Source: Streptomyces chartreusis NRRL 3882 (GTDB taxonomy: Bacteria > Actinomycetota > Actinomycetes > Streptomycetales > Streptomycetaceae). Taken from it: DNA of 64,000 nt. The notes beneath the pieces were generated by a model. It was not told where the DNA came from and ran no database searches. It saw nothing but the letters and a program-made list of their open reading frames with translations. Location: assembly GCF_900236475.1 (NCBI RefSeq), contig NZ_LT963352.1, positions 1,054,001 to 1,118,000 of the forward strand. Direction: 5' to 3'. The position numbers were made by a program, and so were the translations under genes. Shown here piece after piece: positions 20,881 through 29,694 of this stretch. Numbering within the stretch: the stretch's first letter is position 1; each line of letters begins with the position of its first letter.

Positions 20881-22664
20881 CTACCCTCGCGCCATGCCTG
20901 CCACAGCCGGGCGTACCGGCCGCCCAGAGCCACCAACTCGTCGTGTGTGCCCTGCTCGACGACGCGCCCCGCGTCCAGCACGGCGATCCGGTCCGCCGCC
21001 ATCGCCTGGGTCAGCCGGTGCGCCACGAACAGGGTGGTCCGGCCCGAGCACGCGGCCAGCACCGCGCGTTCCAGCTCGGCGGCGCCCTCGCTGCCGGCCT
21101 CCGCGGTGGACTCGTCGAGCACCACCACCGGCGACCGGGCCAGCACCAGCCGGGCCAGGGCGATCTGGGCGACCTTGGTGACGTCCAGGCGCTCACCGCC
21201 CTCGCCGACCGTGGTGTTCAGCCCGTCGGGCAGCGCCTGGACCCATGCGTCGGCGCCGATCGTGCGCAGCGCTTCCGCCAGCTCGGCGTCGGTCGCCCCC
21301 GGCGCGGACAGCCGCAGGTCGTCGGCGAGCGGGCCGGAGAACACGTGCGTCTCCTGCGTCAGAATGCTCACCAGGGCCCGCGCCCCGGCCTCGTCGAGAC
21401 CCGCCAGGTCGGTCGCGCCGATGCACACCGACCCGGCCTCGGGAGTCCCGATGCCCGCGATCAGCGCGGCCAGGGTCGTTTTGCCCGCACCCGTCGCACC
21501 CACGAGCGCGAGCGAACCACCGGCCGGGATCGTCAGATCGACGTCCCTCAGCACCGGTTCCTCGGCACCGGGGTAACGGAACGTCAGCCCCCGCACCGTC
21601 ACCGGCAACGGCTCGGCGTCCGCCGGCGCGACGGCCGGGTCACCCACCAGCCGCCCCTCTGCGGCCTCCCCCAGCACGCCGACCAGCCGGGTCAGGCTCG
21701 CGCCCGACTTCTGCGCCTCGTCGAAGGTGAACATGATGAGGCCCAGGGGGCCGAACAGCCGGTGGAACAGCAGCGGGGCCGCCGACACCTCGCCCAGGGT
21801 GGCGGCGTCGGCCTCCAGCAGGGCGTACCCCACGACGATGATCAGGACCAGCCCGATGAACTCGGCGCGGTTCTCCCGGCCGACGAACCGGCCGAAGAAC
21901 CGGAACACCTCGATACCGAGATCGCGCACCCGCCAGGACTCGCTGGTGACCTTCTCGCGGAAGGCGCCCTCCAGGCGGTACGCCCGCACCGTGTCGATGC
22001 CGTTCAGACCACTGATCAACGCCTGTGCGCGGTCGGCCTGGGCCACCCGCTGCTTGCGGTAGAGCGGGGCGGAGCGGGGGAGGTACCAGCGCAGGGCCAG
22101 CGCGTACGCGGGCAGGGCGCCGGCGCCCGCCAGTCCGAGCCGCCAGTCCAGCCCGAACATGCCGAACGTGGCGATGGCGACCAGCACTCCGGCCGAGAAC
22201 ACCGTGGGGATGGCCGTACGGATGCCCTTGGAGATGACGGCCACGTCGTCGCCGACCCTGGAGAGCACGTCTCCCCGGCCGACCTGTTCGATACGGGCGC
22301 TCGGCATGCCCAGCACCGCCCGCACGGCCCCTTCCCGCAGCCGCGCGAGCAGGTCGGCGCCCAGCCGGCCGATCAGATAGGTCGACACCGCGGTGGCCGC
22401 CGCGCCGAGCAGCGCGGCGGCACCCGTCAGCACCCCGATGGTGACCAGGACGGAGCGCGATTCGCCCTCGACCACGCCGTCGACCACCCGGCCGAGCAGC
22501 AGGACCGGAAGCACCTGGAGCGCCGCGCCGGCCACCGTGGTGAGCACGGTGGCGGCCGTCAGCCAGGGCACCTCGCGGCAGTGCTTCGCGACCCATCGGG
22601 TGGCCTCGCGTCCGGTCGCCGTGTGCAGGGCCGCCGGGGCGGGGCGGGTGGCGGTCGCGCTCAC
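20877..22664 (-). CDS. cchG: ABC exporter half with intact Walker motifs
   Basis: A 595-residue half-transporter with six N-terminal membrane segments and a C-terminal ATPase domain. Walker A (GATGAGKTT), Walker B with catalytic Glu (VVVLDEST) and the switch His (FVAHRLTQA) are intact. The LSGGQ signature is missing: the position reads ERLDVTKVAQIALARL. These defects are the mirror image of those in CchI, so the two should form one composite ATP site. The GTG start follows cchF by 46 bases. A 15-codon frame (22708-22661) ends on the GTGTGAGC that contains this start. Confidence 0.9.
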   Translation of the reverse strand: MSATATRPAPAALHTATGREATRWVAKHCREVPWLTAATVLTTVAGAALQVLPVLLLGRVVDGVVEGESRSVLVTIGVLTGAAALLGAAATAVSTYLIGRLGADLLARLREGAVRAVLGMPSARIEQVGRGDVLSRVGDDVAVISKGIRTAIPTVFSAGVLVAIATFGMFGLDWRLGLAGAGALPAYALALRWYLPRSAPLYRKQRVAQADRAQALISGLNGIDTVRAYRLEGAFREKVTSESWRVRDLGIEVFRFFGRFVGRENRAEFIGLVLIIVVGYALLEADAATLGEVSAAPLLFHRLFGPLGLIMFTFDEAQKSGASLTRLVGVLGEAAEGRLVGDPAVAPADAEPLPVTVRGLTFRYPGAEEPVLRDVDLTIPAGGSLALVGATGAGKTTLAALIAGIGTPEAGSVCIGATDLAGLDEAGARALVSILTQETHVFSGPLADDLRLSAPGATDAELAEALRTIGADAWVQALPDGLNTTVGEGGERLDVTKVAQIALARLVLARSPVVVLDESTAEAGSEGAAELERAVLAACSGRTTLFVAHRLTQAMAADRIAVLDAGRVVEQGTHDELVALGGRYARLWQAWREGS

Positions 22665-22710
22665 ACCGCGACCCGGGTGGGCGGGGGACAGGACAGGGTG
22701 ACCGGCATCG

Positions 22711-23769
22711 CTACTCGGCCACCGACTTCACGAGCTCGTCGACGGCGTACGGCATGGACAGCAGGGTGCCCTGGGAGATGGCCGCGCCGACCGCCGGGCC
22801 CTCGCTGTCCAGCAGGTAGGACACGTTGCCCTTCTTCACGGCGTCCAGGTTGGCGAACAGCTTGAACTTCTTCAGTGCTTCCGTGTCGGCCTTGTCGTTG
22901 ATCACGAAGATGTGGTCGACGTCGACCAGGTCGATGCGCTCGGGCGAGAGCTTGGTGTAGAAGCTGCCGTCGGCGACCTTGTCGATCTCGGTCTGGTACG
23001 TGAAGCCGATGCCCGTCACGAGCCGGCCGCGCACGTCCGTGGAGGTGAAGGGCGCCACCGAGTTCTCGTACCAGGACAGTGCGACGGCGGTCTGGTTCGC
23101 GAGCTCGGGGTGTGCCTTCTTGGCCGCGTCGAGCTTGGCCTGGATGTCCTGCACCATCTTCTCGCCCTCCTCGGCCTTGCCGAGTGCCTTGGCGATGTGC
23201 AGGGCGTTGTCCTGCCAGGGGGCGCTGAACGGCTCCTTCTCGGCCTTGGTGCGGGCCACCGTCGGCGCGATCTTGGAGAGCTTGTCGTAACCGGCCTGGT
23301 CGATCTCGGAGTAGACCGCGATGATCAGGTCCGGGCGCAGGGCGGCGATCTTCTCGTAGTTGGGGCCGGAGTCACCGTTCTTCATGATGACCTCGGGCAA
23401 GGCGCCGCCCCACTTGTCCTTCACCCAGGGCCACTGGGTGTTGATGTCGGGGCTCCGGCCCGCCGGGTTCGGGTACTGGTCGGTCATGCCGACCGGCTTG
23501 ATGCCGAACGCCAGGACGCTCTGGTCGTCGGTGTAGCCGACGGTGACGACCCGCTTCGGGGCCTCGGTGACCTTCGTCGTGCCGAACGCGTGCTCCACGG
23601 TGACCGGGAAGGCGCCGCCCGTGGCGGTGGAGGAGTTGTCGCTGCCCTTGTCCGCCGAGTCCGATCCGGAACCGCACCCCGCGAGGAGGCCGACGCCGAG
23701 CGTCGCGGCGGAGAGCAGCGCCGCGACCCGCCGCCATGGCTTCCTGCGCGTCGTTCTGTGGAGGAGCAT
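22711..23769 (-). CDS. cchF: Ferri-coelichelin-binding lipoprotein
   Basis: A 352-residue periplasmic-binding-type lipoprotein. The signal peptide has an Arg-rich N-terminus, a hydrophobic core and a lipobox LLAGC with Cys32 as the lipidated residue, followed by a Gly/Ser/Asp-rich linker. The mature part shows the siderophore-binding class III pattern (PKRVVTVGYTDDQSVLAFG, LRPDLIIAVYSE). It should present ferri-coelichelin to the CchCDE importer. AAGGGGA precedes the ATG, and the promoter gap carries a good iron box. Confidence 0.95.
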   Translation of the reverse strand: MLLHRTTRRKPWRRVAALLSAATLGVGLLAGCGSGSDSADKGSDNSSTATGGAFPVTVEHAFGTTKVTEAPKRVVTVGYTDDQSVLAFGIKPVGMTDQYPNPAGRSPDINTQWPWVKDKWGGALPEVIMKNGDSGPNYEKIAALRPDLIIAVYSEIDQAGYDKLSKIAPTVARTKAEKEPFSAPWQDNALHIAKALGKAEEGEKMVQDIQAKLDAAKKAHPELANQTAVALSWYENSVAPFTSTDVRGRLVTGIGFTYQTEIDKVADGSFYTKLSPERIDLVDVDHIFVINDKADTEALKKFKLFANLDAVKKGNVSYLLDSEGPAVGAAISQGTLLSMPYAVDELVKSVAE

Positions 23770-23843
23770 CCGTCAATCCCCTTGCTTTTCGCACTGTCCA
23801 CTGCGCCCCCGGGTAAGGGCAGGCAAACCGTATCGCAAGGAAG

Positions 23844-23862
23844 TAAGGCAAGCCTAGCCTTA
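23844..23862. promoter_or_regulatory. Iron box upstream of cchF
   Basis: Read towards cchF the site is TAAGGCTAGGCTTGCCTTA, a near-symmetric 19-bp DmdR-type operator centred about 84 bases before the ATG. It lies in the 114-base gap between cchF and the end of cchE. Confidence 0.85.
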
Positions 23863-23883
23863 CTTACGTAACTTTCTGGCGAA

Positions 23884-24723
23884 CTAGTCGAGTTGGACGT
23901 GCGTGCGACCGATCGGGACGATGAGCGGCCGGTCGCCCACCGGGTCGTCGATGACCTTGGCGTGCAGTCCGAACGCCTCGTGCAGCAACTCGGCGGTCAG
24001 TACGTCACGGGGATGCCCCTGCGCCAGGATCGACCCGGCCCTCATCACGACGAGGTTGTCGCTGTAGCGCGCGGCCAGATTGAGGTCGTGCAGCACCATC
24101 ACCACGGTGCACCCCGACTCGTGCAGATCGTCGACCAGATCGAGCACGTCCACCGCGTGCGCCAGGTCGAGATAGGTGGTCGGCTCGTCCAGCAGCAGCA
24201 GATCGGTGCCCTGGGCCAGGGTCATCGAGATCCAGACGCGCTGCCGCTGCCCGCCGGACAGCGCGTCGACCGGGCGGTCGGCCAGGTCGGACACCCCGGT
24301 CATCGCCAGCGCGCGTTCCACCACGTCGGCGTCGTCCGAGGACCACTGCCGCAGCCAGCTCTGGTGCGGATGGCGGCCCCTGGCGACCAGGTCGGCCACC
24401 GTCAGCCCCTCGGGCGCGACCGGCGCCTGCGGCAGCAGGCCGAGTTTCCTCGCCACGTCCCTGGTCCTGAGCCGGGCGATGTCGTCCCCGTCCAGCACGA
24501 CCGTCCCGCTGGACGGTTTGAGCAGCCGGGACAGGGTCCGCAACAGGGTCGACTTTCCGCAGCCGTTGGGGCCGATGATGGTGGTGATCACGCCGGGGGG
24601 TACGGCCACGTCGAGATCGTCGATGACGGTCCGGGCGCCGTACCCGACCGTGACGCCCCTCGCTGCCAGTCGTGCGGTGTGACCGGACTGGGACTCGACC
24701 CCGGTGACGGACTGAGTGACCAC
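23884..24723 (-). CDS. cchE: Siderophore importer ATPase
   Basis: A 279-residue FepC-type ATPase with Walker A (GPNGCGKST), signature (LSGGQRQR), Walker B (LLLLDEPT) and switch His (VLHDLN) all intact. It should energise uptake of ferri-coelichelin through the CchC/CchD permease. The start is the GTG at 24723, which has AAGGGGG upstream; the open frame continues further upstream into cchD without homology. A 38-base gap from cchD holds an iron-box-like sequence, so cchE may have its own iron-controlled promoter. Confidence 0.93.
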   Translation of the reverse strand: MVTQSVTGVESQSGHTARLAARGVTVGYGARTVIDDLDVAVPPGVITTIIGPNGCGKSTLLRTLSRLLKPSSGTVVLDGDDIARLRTRDVARKLGLLPQAPVAPEGLTVADLVARGRHPHQSWLRQWSSDDADVVERALAMTGVSDLADRPVDALSGGQRQRVWISMTLAQGTDLLLLDEPTTYLDLAHAVDVLDLVDDLHESGCTVVMVLHDLNLAARYSDNLVVMRAGSILAQGHPRDVLTAELLHEAFGLHAKVIDDPVGDRPLIVPIGRTHVQLD

Positions 24724-24731
24724 AAGGCCCC

Positions 24732-24750
24732 CTTGCTTAGGCTTACCTGA
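24732..24750. promoter_or_regulatory. Iron-box-like operator upstream of cchE
   Basis: CTTGCTTAGGCTTACCTGA matches the iron-box consensus at about 14 of 19 positions. It lies in the 38-base cchD-cchE gap, immediately upstream of the cchE ribosome binding site. Confidence 0.65.
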
Positions 24751-24761
24751 CTTTGTATCAG

Positions 24762-25823
24762 CTATCTGCGGTTCGCCCGTACCAGCAGATGGACGAGGAA
24801 GGGGCCGCCGATCGCCGCGGTGACCACGCCGACCGGGAGACTGACGGGCAGTGCCGTGCGCGCGACCAGGTCCGCGCCGGTCAGCAGCAGCGCACCGACC
24901 AGCGCGGAGGCCACCATGGGCGGCGTCGGGCACCGCGCCAGACGCATCGCCACCTGCGGCGCCACCAGCGCCACGAACGGAACCGGGCCCGCCGCGCTCA
25001 CCGCAACGCCGGCCAGCAGCACCGCGCACAGCAGGAGGACCGCCCGCACGGCCGCGTAACGGACCCCCAGGCCCGCGGCGACGTCGTCACCGAGGTGCAT
25101 CGGCTTGAACTGGAACGCGGCGCCCGCCACGACGACCAGGAGGACGAGCGTGCCCCAGAGGGCCACCTGGACCTCGTCCCACGACCGGTCGTCCAGCGAG
25201 CCGACCAGCCAGGCCTGGGCCTGGGCCACGTCCCTGATGTCGGCCGTGACCAGCAGCCAGGTCGTGAGGGCCTCCATCACGGCACTCACCGAGATGCCGA
25301 TGAGGATGAGCCGGAGGCCGTCGATCCCGCGCCGCCAGGCGAGGAAGTACACCAGCAGGCCCGTGCCGAGACCGCCCATGAGCGCCGCCGCCGACAGGCC
25401 GACGGAGCTGACGATCGCCGCGGCCGTCCCGCCCGACACGGTCACCAGGAACACGGCGACCGCGCTGGCGCCGTTCGTGATGCCGAGGACGTCCGGACTG
25501 GCCAGCGGATTGCGGGCGATGGACTGCGTGAGCGCCCCGGACACCCCCAGCGCGACACCCACGACGAGCCCCGCCAGGGCCCGCGGCATCCGCAGATCCA
25601 TGATCACGAACTCGTCGACCTGCTCTCCCCGGCCGAAGATCGTGGCGATCACCTGGGGCAGCCCGATGGGGAAGTCGCCGACGCCGATGGACAGACAGAG
25701 CACCAGGAACGTCGCCGCCGCGAGCAGCAGCGAGACGCACACGATCCACGGCCGCCATACGAACGACACCCGGCCGAGCCGCACGCCCGGCGCCACCGAC
25801 GGCTTCACGTCTGTCCTGTTCAT
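24762..25823 (-). CDS. cchD: Siderophore importer permease subunit
   Basis: A 353-residue FecCD-family permease with about nine or ten membrane segments. The family pattern is clear: DLRMPRALAGLVVGVALGVS, SIARNPLASPDVLGITNGAS, and LGVRYAAVRA before the coupling region. It forms the inner-membrane channel with CchC for ferri-coelichelin entry. The ATG at 25823 overlaps the cchC stop by four bases (ATGA), so the two subunits are translationally coupled. Confidence 0.94.
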   Translation of the reverse strand: MNRTDVKPSVAPGVRLGRVSFVWRPWIVCVSLLLAAATFLVLCLSIGVGDFPIGLPQVIATIFGRGEQVDEFVIMDLRMPRALAGLVVGVALGVSGALTQSIARNPLASPDVLGITNGASAVAVFLVTVSGGTAAAIVSSVGLSAAALMGGLGTGLLVYFLAWRRGIDGLRLILIGISVSAVMEALTTWLLVTADIRDVAQAQAWLVGSLDDRSWDEVQVALWGTLVLLVVVAGAAFQFKPMHLGDDVAAGLGVRYAAVRAVLLLCAVLLAGVAVSAAGPVPFVALVAPQVAMRLARCPTPPMVASALVGALLLTGADLVARTALPVSLPVGVVTAAIGGPFLVHLLVRANRR

Positions 25824-26878
25824 GCGTTCTTGATCTTTCCGCGCCACACCAGAACCGCGAAGAACGGCGCGCCCAGCAGGGCGACGACGACCCCCGCGTC
25901 CAGCTCGCTCGGCCGCACCACCAGGCGCCCCACGATGTCGCAGACGAGGAGGACGACGGCGCCGAGCAGACCCGCGTACGGCACCAGCCAGCGGTAGTCG
26001 GGGCCGGTCAGATGGCGGGCCACGTGGGCCACCATGAGCCCGAGGAACGCGATGGGCCCGCACGCGGCCGTCGCGGCGCCCGCCAGCAGGGTGATGGCGG
26101 TGATGCCGACGGTCCGGCTCAGCGCGATGTTCACGCCGAGCCCGCGCGCCACGTCGTCGCCCAGGTTCAGCAGGTTGATGGCGGGCAGCGTGATCAGGGC
26201 AAGCACCAGTCCGGCCGCGATGAACCCGGTCACCGGCCAGATGACGCCGAATCCCACGCCGGCCACGGAGCCCGCGTTCCAGAACCGCAGCGCGTTCAGC
26301 GACTTCTGGTCCGACAGCGCGATCGCCGTGGTCATCGCCGCGAGGAACACCGTGACCCCCTGCCCGGCCAGGGCGAGCGTCAGCGGGTTCCCGGCACCGC
26401 GGCCGATGCTCGCCAGCCCGAAGACCACGACCCCGGCGACCGCCGCCCCCAGGAAGGCGAACCAGAGGTACTGGAACGGGTCGGAGAGCCCGAACACGGC
26501 GATCACCGTCACAACGGCGAACGAGGCGCCGGAATTCACCCCCAGCAGGCCGGTGTCGGCGATCGGGTTGCGCGTGTACCCCTGGATCAGCGCCCCGCCG
26601 ACCCCCAGGGCGATACCCGCCACGATCGCGAGCACCGTCCGGGGCACCCGCACGGTCTGCACGATGAGCCTGATCTCGGTGAGCCGCTGGTCGGACTCCG
26701 GTGCCGCGAACAGCCCGTGCCACACCTCGCCCGGGCTCAACGCGCGCGCACCGACGGCCAACGACACCGCCCCCGCGGCCACGAGGACCAGCACCAGCGT
26801 GACCAGACCCACAACTCGCCGCCGAGGGGCCTCAGTTGTGGCCTTGGAGGCGGGACGCTCCACTGCGATCGTGCCCAT
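25820..26878 (-). CDS. cchC: Siderophore importer permease subunit
   Basis: A 352-residue FecCD-family permease, partner of CchD. The motifs VRVPRTVLAIVAGIALGVGG, GYTRNPIADTGLLGVNSGAS and LGVNIALSRTVG are in the expected order. The ATG at 26878 starts MGTIAVERP. A TTG at 26905 would add nine residues and lies closer to the dispersed repeat. No iron box was seen in the 114-base gap to cchB, so cchC may be transcribed with cchB or from an unrecognised promoter. Confidence 0.93.
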   Translation of the reverse strand: MGTIAVERPASKATTEAPRRRVVGLVTLVLVLVAAGAVSLAVGARALSPGEVWHGLFAAPESDQRLTEIRLIVQTVRVPRTVLAIVAGIALGVGGALIQGYTRNPIADTGLLGVNSGASFAVVTVIAVFGLSDPFQYLWFAFLGAAVAGVVVFGLASIGRGAGNPLTLALAGQGVTVFLAAMTTAIALSDQKSLNALRFWNAGSVAGVGFGVIWPVTGFIAAGLVLALITLPAINLLNLGDDVARGLGVNIALSRTVGITAITLLAGAATAACGPIAFLGLMVAHVARHLTGPDYRWLVPYAGLLGAVVLLVCDIVGRLVVRPSELDAGVVVALLGAPFFAVLVWRGKIKNA

Positions 26879-26916
26879 GTCGACGTACGTTATCCCTTTG
26901 ATCAACGGGAATGGCA

Positions 26917-26972
26917 GCGCCCCGAAGGGGCGCGGGGAACTGCGCGAGCAGCCACAGTCGGCCCGCAGACGA
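26917..26972 (+). repeat. Streptomyces-type dispersed palindromic repeat, intergenic copy
   Basis: The element starts with the hairpin GCGCCCCGAAGGGGCGC, continues GGGGAACTGCGCGAGCAGCC, and ends CCCGCAGACGA. It lies between the end of cchB and the start of cchC. The hairpin could attenuate or terminate cchB transcription before cchC. Elements of this type are scattered through Streptomyces intergenic DNA. A second full copy lies within cchH. Confidence 0.75.
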
Positions 26973-26992
26973 GTACTGCGTCACCAGCGGAG

Positions 26993-28351
26993 CTAACGCG
27001 CGGCGCTGCCGGTTGTTCCGTCGGCGACGGTCCGGGCCTCGTCGGAGGCGGACTTGCGGCCCCGGTCGAGGAGCGAGTCGAGGATCTCCCCGACCCTGAT
27101 GGCGGTGTTGGACAGCAGGGACGAGGTGATGCCGTGCGTGTGCTCGGTGCCGCCCTGGAGGTAGATGCCGCAGTGCAGGTCGGGCTCCGTCGCGATGCGG
27201 TAGTCACGCTCGACGCGGACGCGGCCGTCGTCGTCACGCAGACAGCGGTCGGCCACCTCGCCGAGCAGACCGACGGGGTCGGCGGGGCTGTATCCGGTGG
27301 CGAAGACCACGACGTCGGCGTCCAGGAGGGTCTCCTCGCCGGTGACGAGGGAGGTGACGGCGGCCCTGACCTTGTCCGGCGTCTCCGTGACACCGGTGAG
27401 CCGGGAGACGTTGAGGAAGCGCAGGCGCTCGGTGCCGAGGACCTTCTCCTGGTACATCTGCCGGTACAGGTCGTCGATCAGGTCGATGTCCACCACGGAG
27501 TAGTTGGTGTTGCCGTGGTAGTCCATCAGCCGGCGCTTGACGTCCTTCGGCGCCGCGAAGTACTCGTCGACGGCCTCGGGGTCGAAGATCCGGTTGGCGA
27601 AGGCGCTGTCGTCGGCGGGGCTGTAGCCGTAGCGGGAGAAGACCGCGCAGACCTCGGCCCCGGGGAAGCGCCGGTGCAGGTAGGCGACGTTCTCGGCGGC
27701 GCTCTGCCCGGCGCCCACGACGACGAACCGGGAGGGCGAGGTGCCCTCCAACGCGTCGACCCTGCCCAGCAGTTCGGAGTTGTGCCAGACGCGGTCGCTG
27801 CGTTCCACGCCCTCCGGCATGAGGGGGCGCAGCCCGGTACCGAGGACGAGGTTGCGGGCCCGGTGGACCTCCAGGCCCTCGCCCGACCGGACCGTCACGT
27901 CCAGGTGGTCCACCACACCGTCGCGCACGACGGGCATGACGCCGACGACCTCGTGGCCGTAGGAGACCATGTCGTCGACCTGGCCCGCGGCCCACTCGAA
28001 GTAGTCGTGGAACTCCACCCGCAGCGGGAAGAGGTTCTTGTGGTTGATGAAGTCGATCAGCCGTCCCTTGCTCTTGAGATAGCACAGGAAGCTGTACTCG
28101 CTGGCCGGGTTCCGGAGCGTCACCAGGTCCTTAAGGAAGGACACCTGCATGGTCGCGTCGTCGATCAGCATGCCTCGGTGCCAGCCGAAGCGCGGCTGCT
28201 GCTCGAAGAAGTGAGCGGAGACCGCCTCTCCCCCACCGGCGCGGGCGTTGTGCTCGCTGAGCGCGATCGCCATGGCCACGTTGGACGGCCCGAAGCCGAT
28301 GCCTATGAGGTCGTGGATCAAAGGGGCGTCGCCAGGACGAGCCTGTGCCAT
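26993..28351 (-). CDS. cchB: L-ornithine N5-monooxygenase
   Basis: A 452-residue flavin N-hydroxylase of the PvdA/SidA type. The FAD motif is IGIGFGPSNVAMAIA near residues 14-28, the NADPH motif is VVVGAGQSAAENVAYL, and the C-terminal ATGY-type motif reads VVFATGYSPADP. It makes N5-hydroxyornithine, the hydroxamate precursor for coelichelin. The ATG at 28351 has GGGAG close upstream. A longer in-frame start at 28450 would overlap the promoter region and adds no homologous sequence. Confidence 0.95.
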   Translation of the reverse strand: MAQARPGDAPLIHDLIGIGFGPSNVAMAIALSEHNARAGGGEAVSAHFFEQQPRFGWHRGMLIDDATMQVSFLKDLVTLRNPASEYSFLCYLKSKGRLIDFINHKNLFPLRVEFHDYFEWAAGQVDDMVSYGHEVVGVMPVVRDGVVDHLDVTVRSGEGLEVHRARNLVLGTGLRPLMPEGVERSDRVWHNSELLGRVDALEGTSPSRFVVVGAGQSAAENVAYLHRRFPGAEVCAVFSRYGYSPADDSAFANRIFDPEAVDEYFAAPKDVKRRLMDYHGNTNYSVVDIDLIDDLYRQMYQEKVLGTERLRFLNVSRLTGVTETPDKVRAAVTSLVTGEETLLDADVVVFATGYSPADPVGLLGEVADRCLRDDDGRVRVERDYRIATEPDLHCGIYLQGGTEHTHGITSSLLSNTAIRVGEILDSLLDRGRKSASDEARTVADGTTGSAAR

Positions 28352-28453
28352 GTCACTCCCATCGTGCGGTGCGGCGGCCCTTCTGGGCAGGCAGCCGTCG
28401 GTCGAGCATCGGGAAGTACGGAAGTCGGGCACGCCGAAAAGGCCACCCAAAAC

Positions 28454-28472
28454 TTAGGTAAGGCTAAGCTCA
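28454..28472. promoter_or_regulatory. Iron box upstream of cchB
   Basis: TTAGGTAAGGCTAAGCTCA matches the 19-bp iron-box consensus at about 16 positions. It lies about 100 bases upstream of the cchB start, in the 261-base divergent gap with cchA. Confidence 0.85.
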
Positions 28473-28476
28473 TCCC

Positions 28477-28560
28477 ATGACGCTGTCCATAGACAAAACG
28501 GACGCGCCGGAGCGGGGCGATCGTCAACACAGGCGCAAACCGGCCCCGTTGACCACTTAG
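28477..28560 (+). CDS. Possible 27-residue ORF between the two iron boxes
   Basis: An ATG-to-TAG frame begins MTLSIDKTDAPERG and is rich in charged residues. It lies exactly between two operators, and its stop overlaps the second one. There is no clear ribosome binding site and no known homologue. It is listed because it would be a leader of the cchA transcript if transcribed from the first box. Chance is the likelier explanation. Confidence 0.15.
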   Translation: MTLSIDKTDAPERGDRQHRRKPAPLTT

Positions 28561-28575
28561 GTAAGCCTTGCTTTA
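28557..28575. promoter_or_regulatory. Iron box upstream of cchA
   Basis: TTAGGTAAGCCTTGCTTTA has a strong left half (TTAGGT) and about 13 of 19 consensus matches. It lies 38 bases upstream of the cchA ATG, where a repressor would block transcription. Confidence 0.78.
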
Positions 28576-28612
28576 CTGACCACGGCCATTCCCTGCTTCG
28601 AGGAGGAACCCC

Positions 28613-29560
28613 ATGCGGGTCGTCATGTTCGGTTACCAGACCTGGGGGCACCGCACCCTGCGAGCCCTCCTGGACTCCGAGCACGACGTGGTCCTGGTCG
28701 TGACGCACCCCAAGAGCGAGCACGCGTACGAGAAGATCTGGAGCGACTCGGTCGCCGACCTCGCCGAGGAGAACGGCGTACCGGTCGTGATCCGCAACCG
28801 CCCCGACGACGACGAGCTGTTCGAGCGCCTGAAGGAGGCCGACCCGGACATCATCGTGGCCAACAACTGGCGTACGTGGATTCCGCCGCGCATCTTCGAA
28901 CTGCCGCGCCACGGCACGCTGAACGTGCACGACTCGCTCCTGCCGAAGTACGCCGGCTTCTCGCCGCTGATCTGGGCGCTGATCAACGGAGAGCCCGAAG
29001 TGGGCGTCACCGCGCACATGATGAACGACGAGCTCGACGCCGGCGACATCGTGCGGCAGGAGGCGGTGGCGGTCGGGCCGACGGACACGGCGACCGACCT
29101 GTTCCACAAGACGGTCGACCTCATCGCCCCGGTCACCATCGGCGCGCTCGACCTCATCGCCTCCGGGCAGACGGAGTTCACCCGGCAGGACCGTTCCCAG
29201 GCCAGCTTCTTCCACAAGCGGTCCATCGAGGACAGCCGCATCGACTGGACCTGGCCGGCCGAGGACCTGGAGCGACTGGTCCGCGCCCAGTCCGAGCCGT
29301 ACCCCAGCGCCTTCACCTTCCACAAGGGCAAGCGCCTGGAGGTCCTGGCCGCCGTCGTCTCCGAGGGGCGGTACGGCGGCACGCCCGGCCGCATCTTCTA
29401 CCGCGAGGGCGACGGCGTGGTGATCGTCGCCGGAGCCGACGCCCGCACCGGCCGCAACCACGGCCTGGCCATCACGCGCGTCCGGACCGAGGACGGCCGC
29501 GAACTGCCCGCGACCGAGTACTTCACCGCCATGGGCGGCTACCTGACCAACCAGCCCTGA
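28613..29560 (+). CDS. cchA: Hydroxyornithine formyltransferase
   Basis: A 315-residue protein of the methionyl-tRNA formyltransferase-like family. The formyl-tetrahydrofolate catalytic region is visible as LNVHDSLLPKYAGFSP near residues 102-117 with Asp in NDELDAGDIV. A C-terminal FMT-like domain follows. It transfers a formyl group to N5-hydroxyornithine, giving the A1 substrate of CchH. GAGGAGG precedes the ATG. It is divergent from cchB and closes the cluster. Confidence 0.95.
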   Translation: MRVVMFGYQTWGHRTLRALLDSEHDVVLVVTHPKSEHAYEKIWSDSVADLAEENGVPVVIRNRPDDDELFERLKEADPDIIVANNWRTWIPPRIFELPRHGTLNVHDSLLPKYAGFSPLIWALINGEPEVGVTAHMMNDELDAGDIVRQEAVAVGPTDTATDLFHKTVDLIAPVTIGALDLIASGQTEFTRQDRSQASFFHKRSIEDSRIDWTWPAEDLERLVRAQSEPYPSAFTFHKGKRLEVLAAVVSEGRYGGTPGRIFYREGDGVVIVAGADARTGRNHGLAITRVRTEDGRELPATEYFTAMGGYLTNQP

Positions 29561-29574
29561 CCGAGGGCCGGCTG

Positions 29575-29611
29575 TGAAACTTCTGTGCAGCGCGTAGGGC
29601 TTTAAGTTTCA
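29575..29611. repeat. Inverted repeat after cchA
   Basis: Arms TGAAACTT (29575-29582) and AAGTTTCA (29604-29611) are perfect complements separated by 21 bases. It lies just past the cchA stop and about 85 bases before the next small gene. It could terminate cchA or serve as an operator; AT-rich arms are unusual for a Streptomyces terminator. Confidence 0.4.
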
Positions 29612-29694
29612 AGATTCCCTTTCCCGACGGCTGCTGCGACAGTGAGTCCCATGGGGGCAGTACATGACGTCAAGTCGAACCACCGGGACGACAG

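Noticed and set aside
26879..26905. TTG start for cchC at 26905
   Set aside because: It adds only nine residues without family support. The ATG at 26878 is the simpler start, though the longer form is not excluded.
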